From Desulfobacteraceae bacterium (lineage in GTDB: Bacteria > Desulfobacterota > Desulfobacteria > Desulfobacterales > Desulfobacteraceae), in the NCBI GenBank assembly GCA_003353855.1, contig PIVS01000002.1, positions 1 to 41,273 on the forward strand: 41,273 bases of DNA, written 5' to 3'. Of this stretch, positions 8,386-16,490 are shown one piece after another. How positions within the stretch are numbered: the first letter of the stretch is position 1; each line of letters starts with the position of its first letter. The notes beneath the pieces were generated by a model, which was not told where the DNA came from, made no database searches, and saw nothing but the letters and a program-made list of their open reading frames with translations. Both the position numbers and the translations under genes were made by a program.

Positions 8386-10296
8386 ATGAGTCTGCTTGAA
8401 CAAATAAATACTTCCGGTGACATTAAAAAATTGTCACGCAATGAGTTGCCTCTGCTGGCGGCAGAAATCCGGAAAAGAATAATTGATGTGGTTTCCAAAA
8501 ACGGAGGACACCTGGCCTCCAGTCTGGGAGCTGTCGAACTCACCCTGGCTATCCATTATGTGTTTGATCTTCCCAAGGATACTTTGATCTGGGATGTCGG
8601 CCACCAGGCCTATGCCCATAAACTTCTCACCGGAAGAAACCAGCATTTTGATACCCTTCGTCAGTACAAGGGTATTTCCGGTTTTCCAAAAATGAAGGAG
8701 AGCCCCTATGACGGTTTTACAGTGGGCCATTCTTCCACTTCCATTTCCGCAGGGCTTGGTGTCTGTCATGCCAAACACCTGAGCCAGGATGATTCAGACG
8801 TGATTTCCGTTATAGGAGACGGTTCAATGACAGCCGGTTTGGCCTATGAAGGACTGAACCAGGCAGGTGATCTGAAACGAAAACTTATTGTGATACTCAA
8901 TGACAATGAAATGTCCATTTCTGCTAATGTGGGCGCCTTGTCTTCCTATTTGAGCCGGACCCTGTCCGCCAAATATCTCCAGAACATGCGAAACCAGTTT
9001 GGAATATTTTTAAAATCTCTCCCAAAGATCGGTGATGACATGTACCAGATTGCCAAACGATGGGAAGAATCTTTTAAAACTTTTATCACCCCCGGTATGC
9101 TGTTTGAGGCCTTTAATTTTGATTATTTCGGCCCCATCGACGGCCATAACCTGGACCATTTGATTAATATTCTGACCAATATTAAAAATCCGGATTCTCC
9201 GATACTTCTCCATGTGACAACCATTAAGGGAAAAGGGTATGGACCCGCTGAAAAAAATCCTGTCTATTTTCACGGGGTGGGATCATTTGGCATTGATACG
9301 GGCAAAAGCAATCAACATTTTGACCCTGTGCCCTCCTACACCCAGGTGTTTGGATCCCATATGGTTAAATTTGCCAAAACCAATGAAAAGATTGTTGCTG
9401 TAACGGCTGCCATGCCCGAGGGAACAGGGTTAGTTGAATTTTCAAACAAATATCAAGACCGCTTTATTGATGTGGGTATTGCCGAACAGCACGCCGTCAC
9501 CTTTTCCGCCGGACTTGCTTCCAAGGGGGTAAAACCTGTGGTGGCCATATATTCCACCTTTCTCCAGCGGGCCTATGACCAGATTCTCCATGATGTCTGT
9601 ATTGATGCCCATCCTGTTGTTTTTGCAATTGACAGGGGGGGGGTTGTGGGGGAGGATGGTCCCACCCACCACGGATTGTTTGATTTTTCTTACTTAAGAA
9701 GCATGCCCAATATGACCATCATGTCGCCCATGGATGAAAACGAACTGGCCAGGATGCTTCTGACCGCCATCAATCACGATGGTCCCATTGCTCTGAGATA
9801 TCCCCGTGGTAAGGGTCACGGTGTTGAGATTCAAAAAAATGTTAAGCCTGTTAAAATTGGCAGGGCCCAGTTGGTGCTGGGAGGGGACGACCATGGAAAT
9901 GGCCAGTTGGATGAAATTATGATTATAGCCATTGGTCAGTCTGTTTTTGAGGCAGTTGCCGCAGCAAAAGAATTGGCCGAAAAGGGAATTTTTGCCATGG
10001 TCATCAATGCCCGGTTTGTAAAGCCCCTTGATTCTGATTTTTTCCTGGAAAAGGCAGACAAAATCAAAAAGGTAATTACCGTGGAAGAGCATGTGCTGGC
10101 AGGGGGCTTTGGATCCGCTGTTCTGGAGATGTTTGCAGATAAAGGTTTGACAGACCTTGAATTCAGGCGAATCGGCATTGATAACAAATTTGTGGAGCAT
10201 GGTCCCCAGGACCGCTTGAAAAAAGATTATGGGGTGGATGCTGCAGCCATTGTTGCAGCAGGTTTGGATTTAGCTAAATTTGATTTATCGGATTGA
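8386..10296 (+). CDS. dxs: 1-deoxy-D-xylulose-5-phosphate synthase
   Basis: First enzyme of the MEP isoprenoid pathway: pyruvate plus glyceraldehyde 3-phosphate give DXP, using thiamine diphosphate and Mg. 636 residues, full length. Seen: the N-terminal GGHLASSLGAVELTLAIHYVF, WDVGHQAYAHKLLTGR, GHSSTSISAGLG, the ThDP site GDGSMTAG at about 144-151 followed by LNDNEMSISANVG, then the pyrimidine-binding domain (DVGIAEQHAVTFSAGLA) and DRGGVVGEDGPTHHG, and a transketolase C-terminal domain with VTVEEHVLAGGFGSAV. GGGTAAG precedes ATG 8386. It supplies the substrates for IspA immediately upstream; tlyA follows after six bases. Confidence 0.97.
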   Translation: MSLLEQINTSGDIKKLSRNELPLLAAEIRKRIIDVVSKNGGHLASSLGAVELTLAIHYVFDLPKDTLIWDVGHQAYAHKLLTGRNQHFDTLRQYKGISGFPKMKESPYDGFTVGHSSTSISAGLGVCHAKHLSQDDSDVISVIGDGSMTAGLAYEGLNQAGDLKRKLIVILNDNEMSISANVGALSSYLSRTLSAKYLQNMRNQFGIFLKSLPKIGDDMYQIAKRWEESFKTFITPGMLFEAFNFDYFGPIDGHNLDHLINILTNIKNPDSPILLHVTTIKGKGYGPAEKNPVYFHGVGSFGIDTGKSNQHFDPVPSYTQVFGSHMVKFAKTNEKIVAVTAAMPEGTGLVEFSNKYQDRFIDVGIAEQHAVTFSAGLASKGVKPVVAIYSTFLQRAYDQILHDVCIDAHPVVFAIDRGGVVGEDGPTHHGLFDFSYLRSMPNMTIMSPMDENELARMLLTAINHDGPIALRYPRGKGHGVEIQKNVKPVKIGRAQLVLGGDDHGNGQLDEIMIIAIGQSVFEAVAAAKELAEKGIFAMVINARFVKPLDSDFFLEKADKIKKVITVEEHVLAGGFGSAVLEMFADKGLTDLEFRRIGIDNKFVEHGPQDRLKKDYGVDAAAIVAAGLDLAKFDLSD

Positions 10297-10302
10297 ACGC
10301 CT

Positions 10303-11064
10303 ATGCCATCAAAAAAGAGATTTAAAAAAAGGCTGGATCTTCTCCTGGTTGAAAAGGAGTTGATCCCTTCAAGGCCAAGGGCAAAGGCCATGATCATGGC
10401 CGGAAAAGTATTGGTAAATAACATGGTGGTTGACAAGCCCGGATCCATGGTGGACAGCCTTTCAATCATCATGGTCAAGCAGGATGACAATCCCTATGTC
10501 AGCCGGGGGGGACTCAAATTAGAAAAAGCCTTGAAAAGTTTTCCCATATGTGTGAAAAATCTTATCTGTCTGGACATCGGAGCATCCACCGGTGGATTTA
10601 CCGACTGCCTGCTTAAGTTCGGGGCCAAAAAAGTATATGCCGTGGACGTGGGATACGGGCAGTTGGACTGGAAATTGAGGCAGGATGACCGGGTAGTGGT
10701 CATCGAACGTAGTAATATCCGGCATCTGGCCTATGAGGCAATTAATGAAAAAGTAGATATGGTGGTGGCAGATACCTCTTTTATCTCACTTAAAACAGTT
10801 ATTCCCGCTGCTGAAAAATTCATGCGGGAAAATACCGGGGTTTTGGCACTGATCAAACCCCAATTTGAAGCAGGAAAGGCAAATGTCGGCAAGGGTGGTG
10901 TTATAAAGGATCCGGAAATCAGGAAAAAAGTGGTTGAAGAGATTCAGTCTTTTTTCAAAACCAGGGGATATACGGTCAATGATGTGGTGCCCTCCCCTAT
11001 TCTGGGACCCAAAGGAAACGAGGAATATATTATATCTCTCACGTTTCATGTAAAAAAAAAATAA
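10303..11064 (+). CDS. tlyA: TlyA family rRNA 2'-O-methyltransferase
   Basis: 253 residues with an S4 RNA-binding domain at about 7-65 (RLDLLLVEKELIPSRPRAKAMIMAGKVLVN) and an FtsJ/RrmJ-type methyltransferase domain behind it. The SAM motif is LDIGASTGGFTDCLL, followed by AVDVGYGQLDWKLR, the VDMVVADTSFISL aspartate motif, IKPQFEAGK and the EYIISL end, giving the K-D-K-E set of 2'-O-methyltransferases. TlyA of mycobacteria modifies C1409 of 16S and C1920 of 23S rRNA and affects capreomycin sensitivity; short TlyA types may modify only 23S. The annotation 'hemolysin A' is historical. Last gene of the xseA operon; it ends 46 bases before the EF-G paralogue. Confidence 0.92.
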   Translation: MPSKKRFKKRLDLLLVEKELIPSRPRAKAMIMAGKVLVNNMVVDKPGSMVDSLSIIMVKQDDNPYVSRGGLKLEKALKSFPICVKNLICLDIGASTGGFTDCLLKFGAKKVYAVDVGYGQLDWKLRQDDRVVVIERSNIRHLAYEAINEKVDMVVADTSFISLKTVIPAAEKFMRENTGVLALIKPQFEAGKANVGKGGVIKDPEIRKKVVEEIQSFFKTRGYTVNDVVPSPILGPKGNEEYIISLTFHVKKK

Positions 11065-11110
11065 CACTATTATTTAAATAATATTAATTTAATTGCTTAA
11101 AGGAGCAGAA

Positions 11111-13180
11111 ATGAGCGAAGACATCAAAACCATGAGAAATGTGGCTTTAGCAGGCCATGGAGGTGCAGGCAAGACTACTCTTGCTGAGGCTATGCTTTTT
11201 AAAGCCGGGGTTACCAAGCGTCTCGGAAAGGTTGAAGAAGGCAATACGGTTATGGATTTCCAACCTGAAGAAACAAAAAAACAACAGAGTATCAATACCT
11301 CTTTTATTAAATATACCCACAACAAACATACTATTACGTTGATGGATACTCCTGGGGACCAGAATTTCTTTTCTGCTGCTAGAACCTGTTTTCCCGTCGC
11401 AGACAGCATGGCTTTTGTCATTGACGGGGTTGGCGGCCCTTCGGCTATGACGGAAGAAGCCGGAGCCTGTGCACTTGAAAATAACCTGCCCGGAGTTGTT
11501 ATTGTTAACAAGCTGGATAGGGAAAGATCTGATTTTGACACCTGCCTTACTGCCTGCAAATCAGCCCTTAAAAAGAAAATTGTACCCATCTGCTATCCCA
11601 TTGGCCAGGAAGAGGATTTTAAAGGGCTGGTCAATATTGTTTCAGGACAGGCCTATGAATATGATGGTGACGGTAACGCCGCAAGGATTGATATTCCAGA
11701 TGACATGGCTGAAGAAGTTGCATTGGCAAAGGAAGAATTCATTGAAAATATTGCTGAACTCAATGATGATCTTCTTGAAAAATATCTGGAAGGCGAAGAA
11801 ATTAGTGAAGATGAACTCAAGGTCATTTTCCGCCAGGGCGTTCTGGATGCCGAGTTTTATCCGGCCATCTGCACCTCTGCCGCCAAAATGATCGGCATAG
11901 ATATTATTTTTAATTTTATCAATGATTTTATGCCCTCTCCCCTGGACCGAGGTGACTGGACAGCCACCAATGCAGATGGTGAAGAAGTGATTGTTTCACC
12001 TGATCCAGATGCCGAGTTCTGCGGATTTGTTTTTGCTACAATTGTCGATCCCTATGCCGGACGACTCTCTCTTTTCCGGGTTATTTCCGGGACCCTGGGC
12101 AAAGAAGGTAATATTTTAAATGTAACCAAGGATTCAAAGGAACGATTTTCCCAGTTATTAGAGATTGCCGGTAAAGAACAAAAAACGATTACCAGTGCAC
12201 TTCCCGGTTCCATTGTGGCGGTTGCCAAACTCAAAGACACCCTGACAGGTGATACCCTGACAGGCGGCAAAGAGATCCAGATACATGCCCCTGCTGCCAT
12301 GCCTCCGGTTATCTCCTTTGCCATTTTTCCAAAATCGAAAAATGATGAAGACAAAATCCACGAGGCCATTCGTAAGATTTTAGAAGAGGATACCGGCCTC
12401 CAACTTAAGAGGGAAGAAGAGACAAAACAGACCATTCTTTCCGGTCGGGGATTGGTTCACATTGAAACCACGGCGGATAAAATTTTAAGAAAATTTAATG
12501 TTGCCATGGGAATCGCCACACCAAAGGTGGCCTACAGGGAAACCTTTAAGAAAAAAATCCGTGTCCAGGGCAAACATAAAAAACAATCCGGCGGCCATGG
12601 TCAGTTTGGTGATTGCTGGATCGTATTGGAGCCCCTTCCCAAAGGCCGTGGGTTTGAATTCGTTGATAAAATTGTGGGCGGTGTCATTCCGAAAAACTAT
12701 ATTCCCGCGGTTGAAGCCGGTGTAAGAGAAAGTTCTGCAACCGGTATCCTGGCAGGATTCCCCTGCGTGGATTTCAGGGTTACCGTGGACTATGGTTCCT
12801 ATCATTCGGTTGACTCTTCTGAAATGGCATTTAAAACCGCAGGCTCCATTGCCTTTAAAAATGCAGCCAAAGACGCCAGGGCTGTTTTGCTGGAGCCCAT
12901 CATGAAGGTTTCCATCAAAGTACCTGAAGATGCCACAGGAGACATCATGGGGGATATGAACTCCAGGCGCGGTCGTGTGTTGGGTATGGATAGCGAAGAT
13001 GAAAAACAGATCATCAACGCCCTTGTTCCCATGTCGGAAATACTCAGGTATGCACCTGACTTAAGCTCCATGACCGGCGGGCGGGGTACTTTTACCATGG
13101 AATTTGAGCACTATGACGAAGTTCCTGGTGATCTTTCCAAAAAGATAGTTGAAAGGGTTCATGCAGAAAAAGGAGCCTAG
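11111..13180 (+). CDS. Elongation factor G paralogue (EF-G2 / FusA2 type)
   Basis: 689 residues with all five EF-G domains. Start ATG 11111 has a strong AAAGGAG six bases upstream. The G1 loop is GHGGAGKTT (15-23) rather than the canonical GHIDAGKTT, G3 is DTPGDQNF (79-86) rather than DTPGHVDF, and G4 is VNKLDRE. The position of the catalytic His is therefore Asp83. Domain IV (QSGGHGQFGDCWIVLEP) and domain V (MGDMNSRRGRVLGM, SEILRYAPDLSSMTGGRGTF) are intact, so it should still bind the ribosome. It is not next to rpsL/rpsG/tuf, where the housekeeping fusA normally lies. Likely a specialised translational GTPase; its real task cannot be read from sequence. Confidence 0.9.
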   Translation: MSEDIKTMRNVALAGHGGAGKTTLAEAMLFKAGVTKRLGKVEEGNTVMDFQPEETKKQQSINTSFIKYTHNKHTITLMDTPGDQNFFSAARTCFPVADSMAFVIDGVGGPSAMTEEAGACALENNLPGVVIVNKLDRERSDFDTCLTACKSALKKKIVPICYPIGQEEDFKGLVNIVSGQAYEYDGDGNAARIDIPDDMAEEVALAKEEFIENIAELNDDLLEKYLEGEEISEDELKVIFRQGVLDAEFYPAICTSAAKMIGIDIIFNFINDFMPSPLDRGDWTATNADGEEVIVSPDPDAEFCGFVFATIVDPYAGRLSLFRVISGTLGKEGNILNVTKDSKERFSQLLEIAGKEQKTITSALPGSIVAVAKLKDTLTGDTLTGGKEIQIHAPAAMPPVISFAIFPKSKNDEDKIHEAIRKILEEDTGLQLKREEETKQTILSGRGLVHIETTADKILRKFNVAMGIATPKVAYRETFKKKIRVQGKHKKQSGGHGQFGDCWIVLEPLPKGRGFEFVDKIVGGVIPKNYIPAVEAGVRESSATGILAGFPCVDFRVTVDYGSYHSVDSSEMAFKTAGSIAFKNAAKDARAVLLEPIMKVSIKVPEDATGDIMGDMNSRRGRVLGMDSEDEKQIINALVPMSEILRYAPDLSSMTGGRGTFTMEFEHYDEVPGDLSKKIVERVHAEKGA

Positions 13181-13209
13181 ACCCTTAAAATAAGGACATA
13201 TAAAATAAA

Positions 13210-13258
13210 AAAAAATAGCGGGAACAACGGATTTGTATCTTTGTTCCCGCTATTTTTT
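13210..13258. terminator. Two-way terminator between the EF-G paralogue and the SPL-like gene
   Basis: Perfect 18-bp inverted repeat (13210-13227 and 13241-13258) with a 13-base loop. The GC core TAGCGGGAACAA pairs with TTGTTCCCGCTA and is flanked by A and T runs, so it works for both converging genes. Confidence 0.95.
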
Positions 13259-13282
13259 ATTGTTATGTGCAATTAAATCAAA

Positions 13283-14389
13283 TTATATAAAAGAGGTGTT
13301 CAATTTGCAGTGGGCAGCCGCACTTTTATCCAATAAATGACCCAGCTCACCTTCTTTTTCCGGGAAAAACCCCATGCATTTTTCCCAGACCTCTTCATCT
13401 TCCATGCAAAAATATACAAAAACATGGGGTGCATATTCCTTGATCGTATCAATGAGAGTCTTGTAAAGGCTTATCCGTAAGGGTTTGAAATAACGCATTT
13501 TATTGTCCAGCCCCAGGATGAATTCCCCATAGGGAATGGTGGAAGAGGGAAACCGTTTTTCAATTATGGATTTGAGTTGGGGCATGAACCTGAAGGTGCC
13601 GATGCTGATCCAGACAATATTGGAAGGACTTACATGGGAAAAGATGGAATGAACGACTTTTTTATAGGCCTCTTCACATCCTTGATAAAGGATCAGGGGG
13701 TCAAAATGGAAGGCAAGTTTATAACCTTTTGCTTCACATTTTTTTGCGGTTTCAAGCCTGGATATTAGGGCTGCAGTGCCCTTTTCTTCGGACCGGATGA
13801 TTTCAGGGGTATTTACCGACCAGGCAAGCACGGTTTTTCCATTGTGATCCAAATCCAGAAGAGAATCCACATTTATGGTTTTGGTCTTGAGTTCCAAAAG
13901 ACTATTGGACTGTTTTGCAAATTTTTCCACTAAAAATTTGGGCCCCTGGCTGATTTTTTCCCAGATCAGTGAATCCGTATATTCGCCTGTGCCGATACGG
14001 TATATCTTGTTCTGGGAAAAGGCATGGTCAAGGGGAGGGATAAACCGATCAAGCCCGGCAAAATACTGGAGAACCGGGGGATGAAAATAGGCCTGTAGAA
14101 TGCAGTAGGAGCAGTCCATGGTGCAGAAGGTGCCTGTGTGTAAAATTGTGTAATCACAGCAGGTATAATGGCTGGTGCCGGGGCATTCCCTGATAACGGC
14201 TCCCTTGTTTCGGGTAATATACAAAAGGTTTTTAGCCTCTGAAATCGGATCTTTGGCAACATTTACAGCATCATAAACCGGTTGTGAATCTGAAATCAGT
14301 TCAGGTGTAAGTCCCAACTTTGAAATAAGGTATTGGATTTCATTGTCCAAAGGAAGGTTTGCATCCATGAAAAGTCTTGAGATCTTCAT
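13283..14389 (-). CDS. Spore-photoproduct-lyase-like radical SAM protein
   Basis: 368 residues. The radical SAM cluster motif is CTMDCSYC with C89, C93 and C96 (CxxxCxxC). Further matches to the SplB family are HNGKTVLAWSVNTPEII (about 182-198), LETAKKCEAKGYKLAFHFDPLI and GCEEAY. The substrate-facing Cys141 of B. subtilis SplB would align with RIGTGEYTDSL, where Glu136 stands instead. An extra conserved-looking block RECPGTSHYTCCDY (68-80) precedes the cluster and is not part of my memory of SplB. The organism shows no sporulation genes here, so spore DNA repair is unlikely; a related radical reaction on DNA or another substrate is inferred. The start overlaps the ParB-like gene by four bases (ATGA), so the two are translationally coupled. 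Confidence 0.8.
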   Translation of the reverse strand: MKISRLFMDANLPLDNEIQYLISKLGLTPELISDSQPVYDAVNVAKDPISEAKNLLYITRNKGAVIRECPGTSHYTCCDYTILHTGTFCTMDCSYCILQAYFHPPVLQYFAGLDRFIPPLDHAFSQNKIYRIGTGEYTDSLIWEKISQGPKFLVEKFAKQSNSLLELKTKTINVDSLLDLDHNGKTVLAWSVNTPEIIRSEEKGTAALISRLETAKKCEAKGYKLAFHFDPLILYQGCEEAYKKVVHSIFSHVSPSNIVWISIGTFRFMPQLKSIIEKRFPSSTIPYGEFILGLDNKMRYFKPLRISLYKTLIDTIKEYAPHVFVYFCMEDEEVWEKCMGFFPEKEGELGHLLDKSAAAHCKLNTSFI

Positions 14390-15387
14390 CGTTTAAGAAT
14401 CTCTGCAAGGGCTGGATGAGTTGATATATAGTCAAGGGAAGCCACCCTTGTTTCAAACTCATCCAGAGTTTTAAACTCAAGAAAGAGGGAGTAGGTGGTG
14501 CTTTCAAAATTTTCCGGTATTACCAATTTAACTCCCGTACTCAGTTTCATGGAATTGATTTTTTCCTGAACCTCCTGCCGTTTTTTTTCGAGGAAGGGAA
14601 ACCTTCTTTGGGAGAGATAATTCCTTAGCAGGTTACCCTTGAACCCAAGATCTTTGTTGTCATGGAGGAGTATCTCCTGGATTTTTTTTTCCAGATATAG
14701 GTCTGTTGGGTTTAAATTTTCTCTTGCTGCAATTTCCAAAAAATTTGTAATGATTTCCATCTGCTTGCTGGAGGAAGCTTTTATCCGTGAAAAAAGGGAT
14801 ATAAAACAATTGGCAACATCAGGAGTATCTCTTGATATTTTTTTGGCGGATTTAATGGAAAGTTGCCCCTCATCCATGAGTTCAAGTGCCTGTTTTGGCA
14901 AATCACCTATTTTTAGCAGATCTTTTATATATCCAGGGTTAAACCGCGTATTAAAGATGGTTAATGATTTTTGGGCCATATGCTGAGGTTCCATGAACCG
15001 GCCTAAAAGCCGGACGCTTTGAACAAGTTCCGAAGGACTCAGCTGTCGCTGATAAGCATTGTCTGATATAGCAAAGATTGCACAGTCTTCTTCCGATGCA
15101 GCGGGGTAAGTTTGACATACAACTTTACCTGTATAACCATTGCGGATAAGGGCTTTTATTCGTTTAAAGCCTGAGACCACAATATGGGATTGCCCTGATT
15201 CGTCCGATTCTTCCCATTCCCCTGGGGGCCTGACAATGGGAAGACTTTTCAGACCTGTTTCTTTAATGGACTGGGCCAGAGCTGTGAGATCTTCATCTTC
15301 CCTGGAAATCCTATACCGGGTATCGGCCAGATCAATTCTGGCCAGGGGGATATGGGAAATCCTGATTTCATGGGCAGGGTTAGACAT
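14386..15387 (-). CDS. ParB/Srx-domain protein with putative HTH, partner of the SPL-like gene
   Basis: 333 residues from ATG 15387 (a GTG two codons earlier is possible). Residues about 8-100 are ParB N-domain-like: IPLARIDLAD…SIKETGLKSLPIVRP…IVVSGFKRIKALIRNGY, where GFKR occupies the place of the GERR CTP-binding box of true ParB. Then FAISDNAYQRQLSPSELVQSV matches the ParB 'lvENlqRedLnp.E' linker, and residues about 125-185 (GYIKDLLKIGDLPKQALELMDEGQLSIKSAKKIS) look like the ParB/KorB HTH bundle. There is no parA next to it, so chromosome partitioning is doubtful. It overlaps purC by eight bases and the SPL-like gene by four. Function unknown; a DNA- or nucleotide-binding partner of the radical SAM protein is inferred. 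Confidence 0.75.
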   Translation of the reverse strand: MSNPAHEIRISHIPLARIDLADTRYRISREDEDLTALAQSIKETGLKSLPIVRPPGEWEESDESGQSHIVVSGFKRIKALIRNGYTGKVVCQTYPAASEEDCAIFAISDNAYQRQLSPSELVQSVRLLGRFMEPQHMAQKSLTIFNTRFNPGYIKDLLKIGDLPKQALELMDEGQLSIKSAKKISRDTPDVANCFISLFSRIKASSSKQMEIITNFLEIAARENLNPTDLYLEKKIQEILLHDNKDLGFKGNLLRNYLSQRRFPFLEKKRQEVQEKINSMKLSTGVKLVIPENFESTTYSLFLEFKTLDEFETRVASLDYISTHPALAEILKR

Positions 15388-16267
15388 GTTCACCAGTCAG
15401 GCGGGTATAAATTTCTTTATAGGTGTTGGAGGTATTTTCGATGATTTCCGCCGGCAGTTTGGGTCCGGGATGTTTTTTATCCCACCCGGAAGCGGTCAGC
15501 CAGTCCCGGACAGTTTGTTTGTCAAAGCTTTTCTGGCCTCTTCCGGGTTCATAGTCGCTAAGGGGCCAGAACCTGGATGAATCCGGGGTTAAAATTTCAT
15601 CAATAAGGATAATTTCATTGTCCAGCATACCGAATTCGAATTTGGTATCGGCTATGATAATTCCTTTTTCAAGGGCAAGCTGGGCTCCCTTGTTATAAAT
15701 GGCAAGACTTAAATCCCGCAGTTTTTCAGCCTTTTCTTTGCCCAGGATATTAATGGTTTCTTCAAAGCTGATATTTATATCATGGTCCCCGATTTCTGCC
15801 TTGGTGGAGGGGGTAAAAAGCGGGGTTGTAAGTTTGTCCGATTCCTTAAGCCCATTGGGAAGCGGGATGCCGCAGACATGGCCATCCTTTTGATATGAAC
15901 TCCACCCTGATCCGCTGATATATCCCCGGACGATACATTCCACTTCCAAGGGCTGAGCCTTTTTGACCAGCATACTTCGTTTATCAAGGGCTTCCCTGTA
16001 TTTTTTAAATTCTGCGGGGTATTTATCCACATTCGTTGTAATAATATGATTTTTTACAATATCTTCCATTTGTTTGAACCAGAAAACAGAAATCTGGTTC
16101 AACACTTTTCCCTTGTCCGGAATAGTGTCGGGGAGCACCACGTCAAAGGCTGACAACCGGTCTGTGGTGACCATTAAAAGTGAATCTGCGGTATCAAATA
16201 TGTCCCTCACCTTGCCCTGTCTTACCAGTGACAGGTCATCAAATTCAGTGTTTGGAATAGTTGTCAA
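15380..16267 (-). CDS. purC: Phosphoribosylaminoimidazole-succinocarboxamide synthase
   Basis: SAICAR synthetase of purine synthesis: CAIR, aspartate and ATP give SAICAR. 295 residues, matching the longer yeast-Ade1-like bacterial form. Seen: QGKVRDIFDTADSLLMVTTDRLSAFDVVLP at the N-terminus, KAQPLEVECIVRGYISGSGWSSY, GLKESDKLTTPLFTPSTKAE, and IIADTKFEFGMLDNEIILIDEILTPDSSRFWP. Start is TTG 16267, fixed by AAGGAG six bases upstream and by agreement with the conserved N-terminus. First gene of the purC / ParB-like / SPL-like overlapping operon; divergent from the tolC-type gene across 223 bases in which no confident promoter was found. Confidence 0.96.
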   Translation of the reverse strand: MTTIPNTEFDDLSLVRQGKVRDIFDTADSLLMVTTDRLSAFDVVLPDTIPDKGKVLNQISVFWFKQMEDIVKNHIITTNVDKYPAEFKKYREALDKRSMLVKKAQPLEVECIVRGYISGSGWSSYQKDGHVCGIPLPNGLKESDKLTTPLFTPSTKAEIGDHDINISFEETINILGKEKAEKLRDLSLAIYNKGAQLALEKGIIIADTKFEFGMLDNEIILIDEILTPDSSRFWPLSDYEPGRGQKSFDKQTVRDWLTASGWDKKHPGPKLPAEIIENTSNTYKEIYTRLTGEHV

Positions 16268-16490
16268 TTTTTTCTCCTTGATGTATTTATAATAATTTTG
16301 CTGATTAATAACATAAAGTGGGATATTTTTCTATTATAACTCTAAAATTTTTTAATTAGGTGTTTGATAAAGCCCAAGGAATGGTTATGATAACTGGAAA
16401 ACTGTATTTCAACCCATAAGTTCACTTGACGGAAACAGTTAATTCATAATATTGTTGGTTGATTTTTTTTTTACAAAATAGAGGTGATTG

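Noticed and set aside
16426-16452. TTGACG with TAATAT 15 bases later as promoter of the TolC-type gene.
   Set aside because: Short spacer and a four-of-six -10; not distinguishable from chance in this AT-rich gap.
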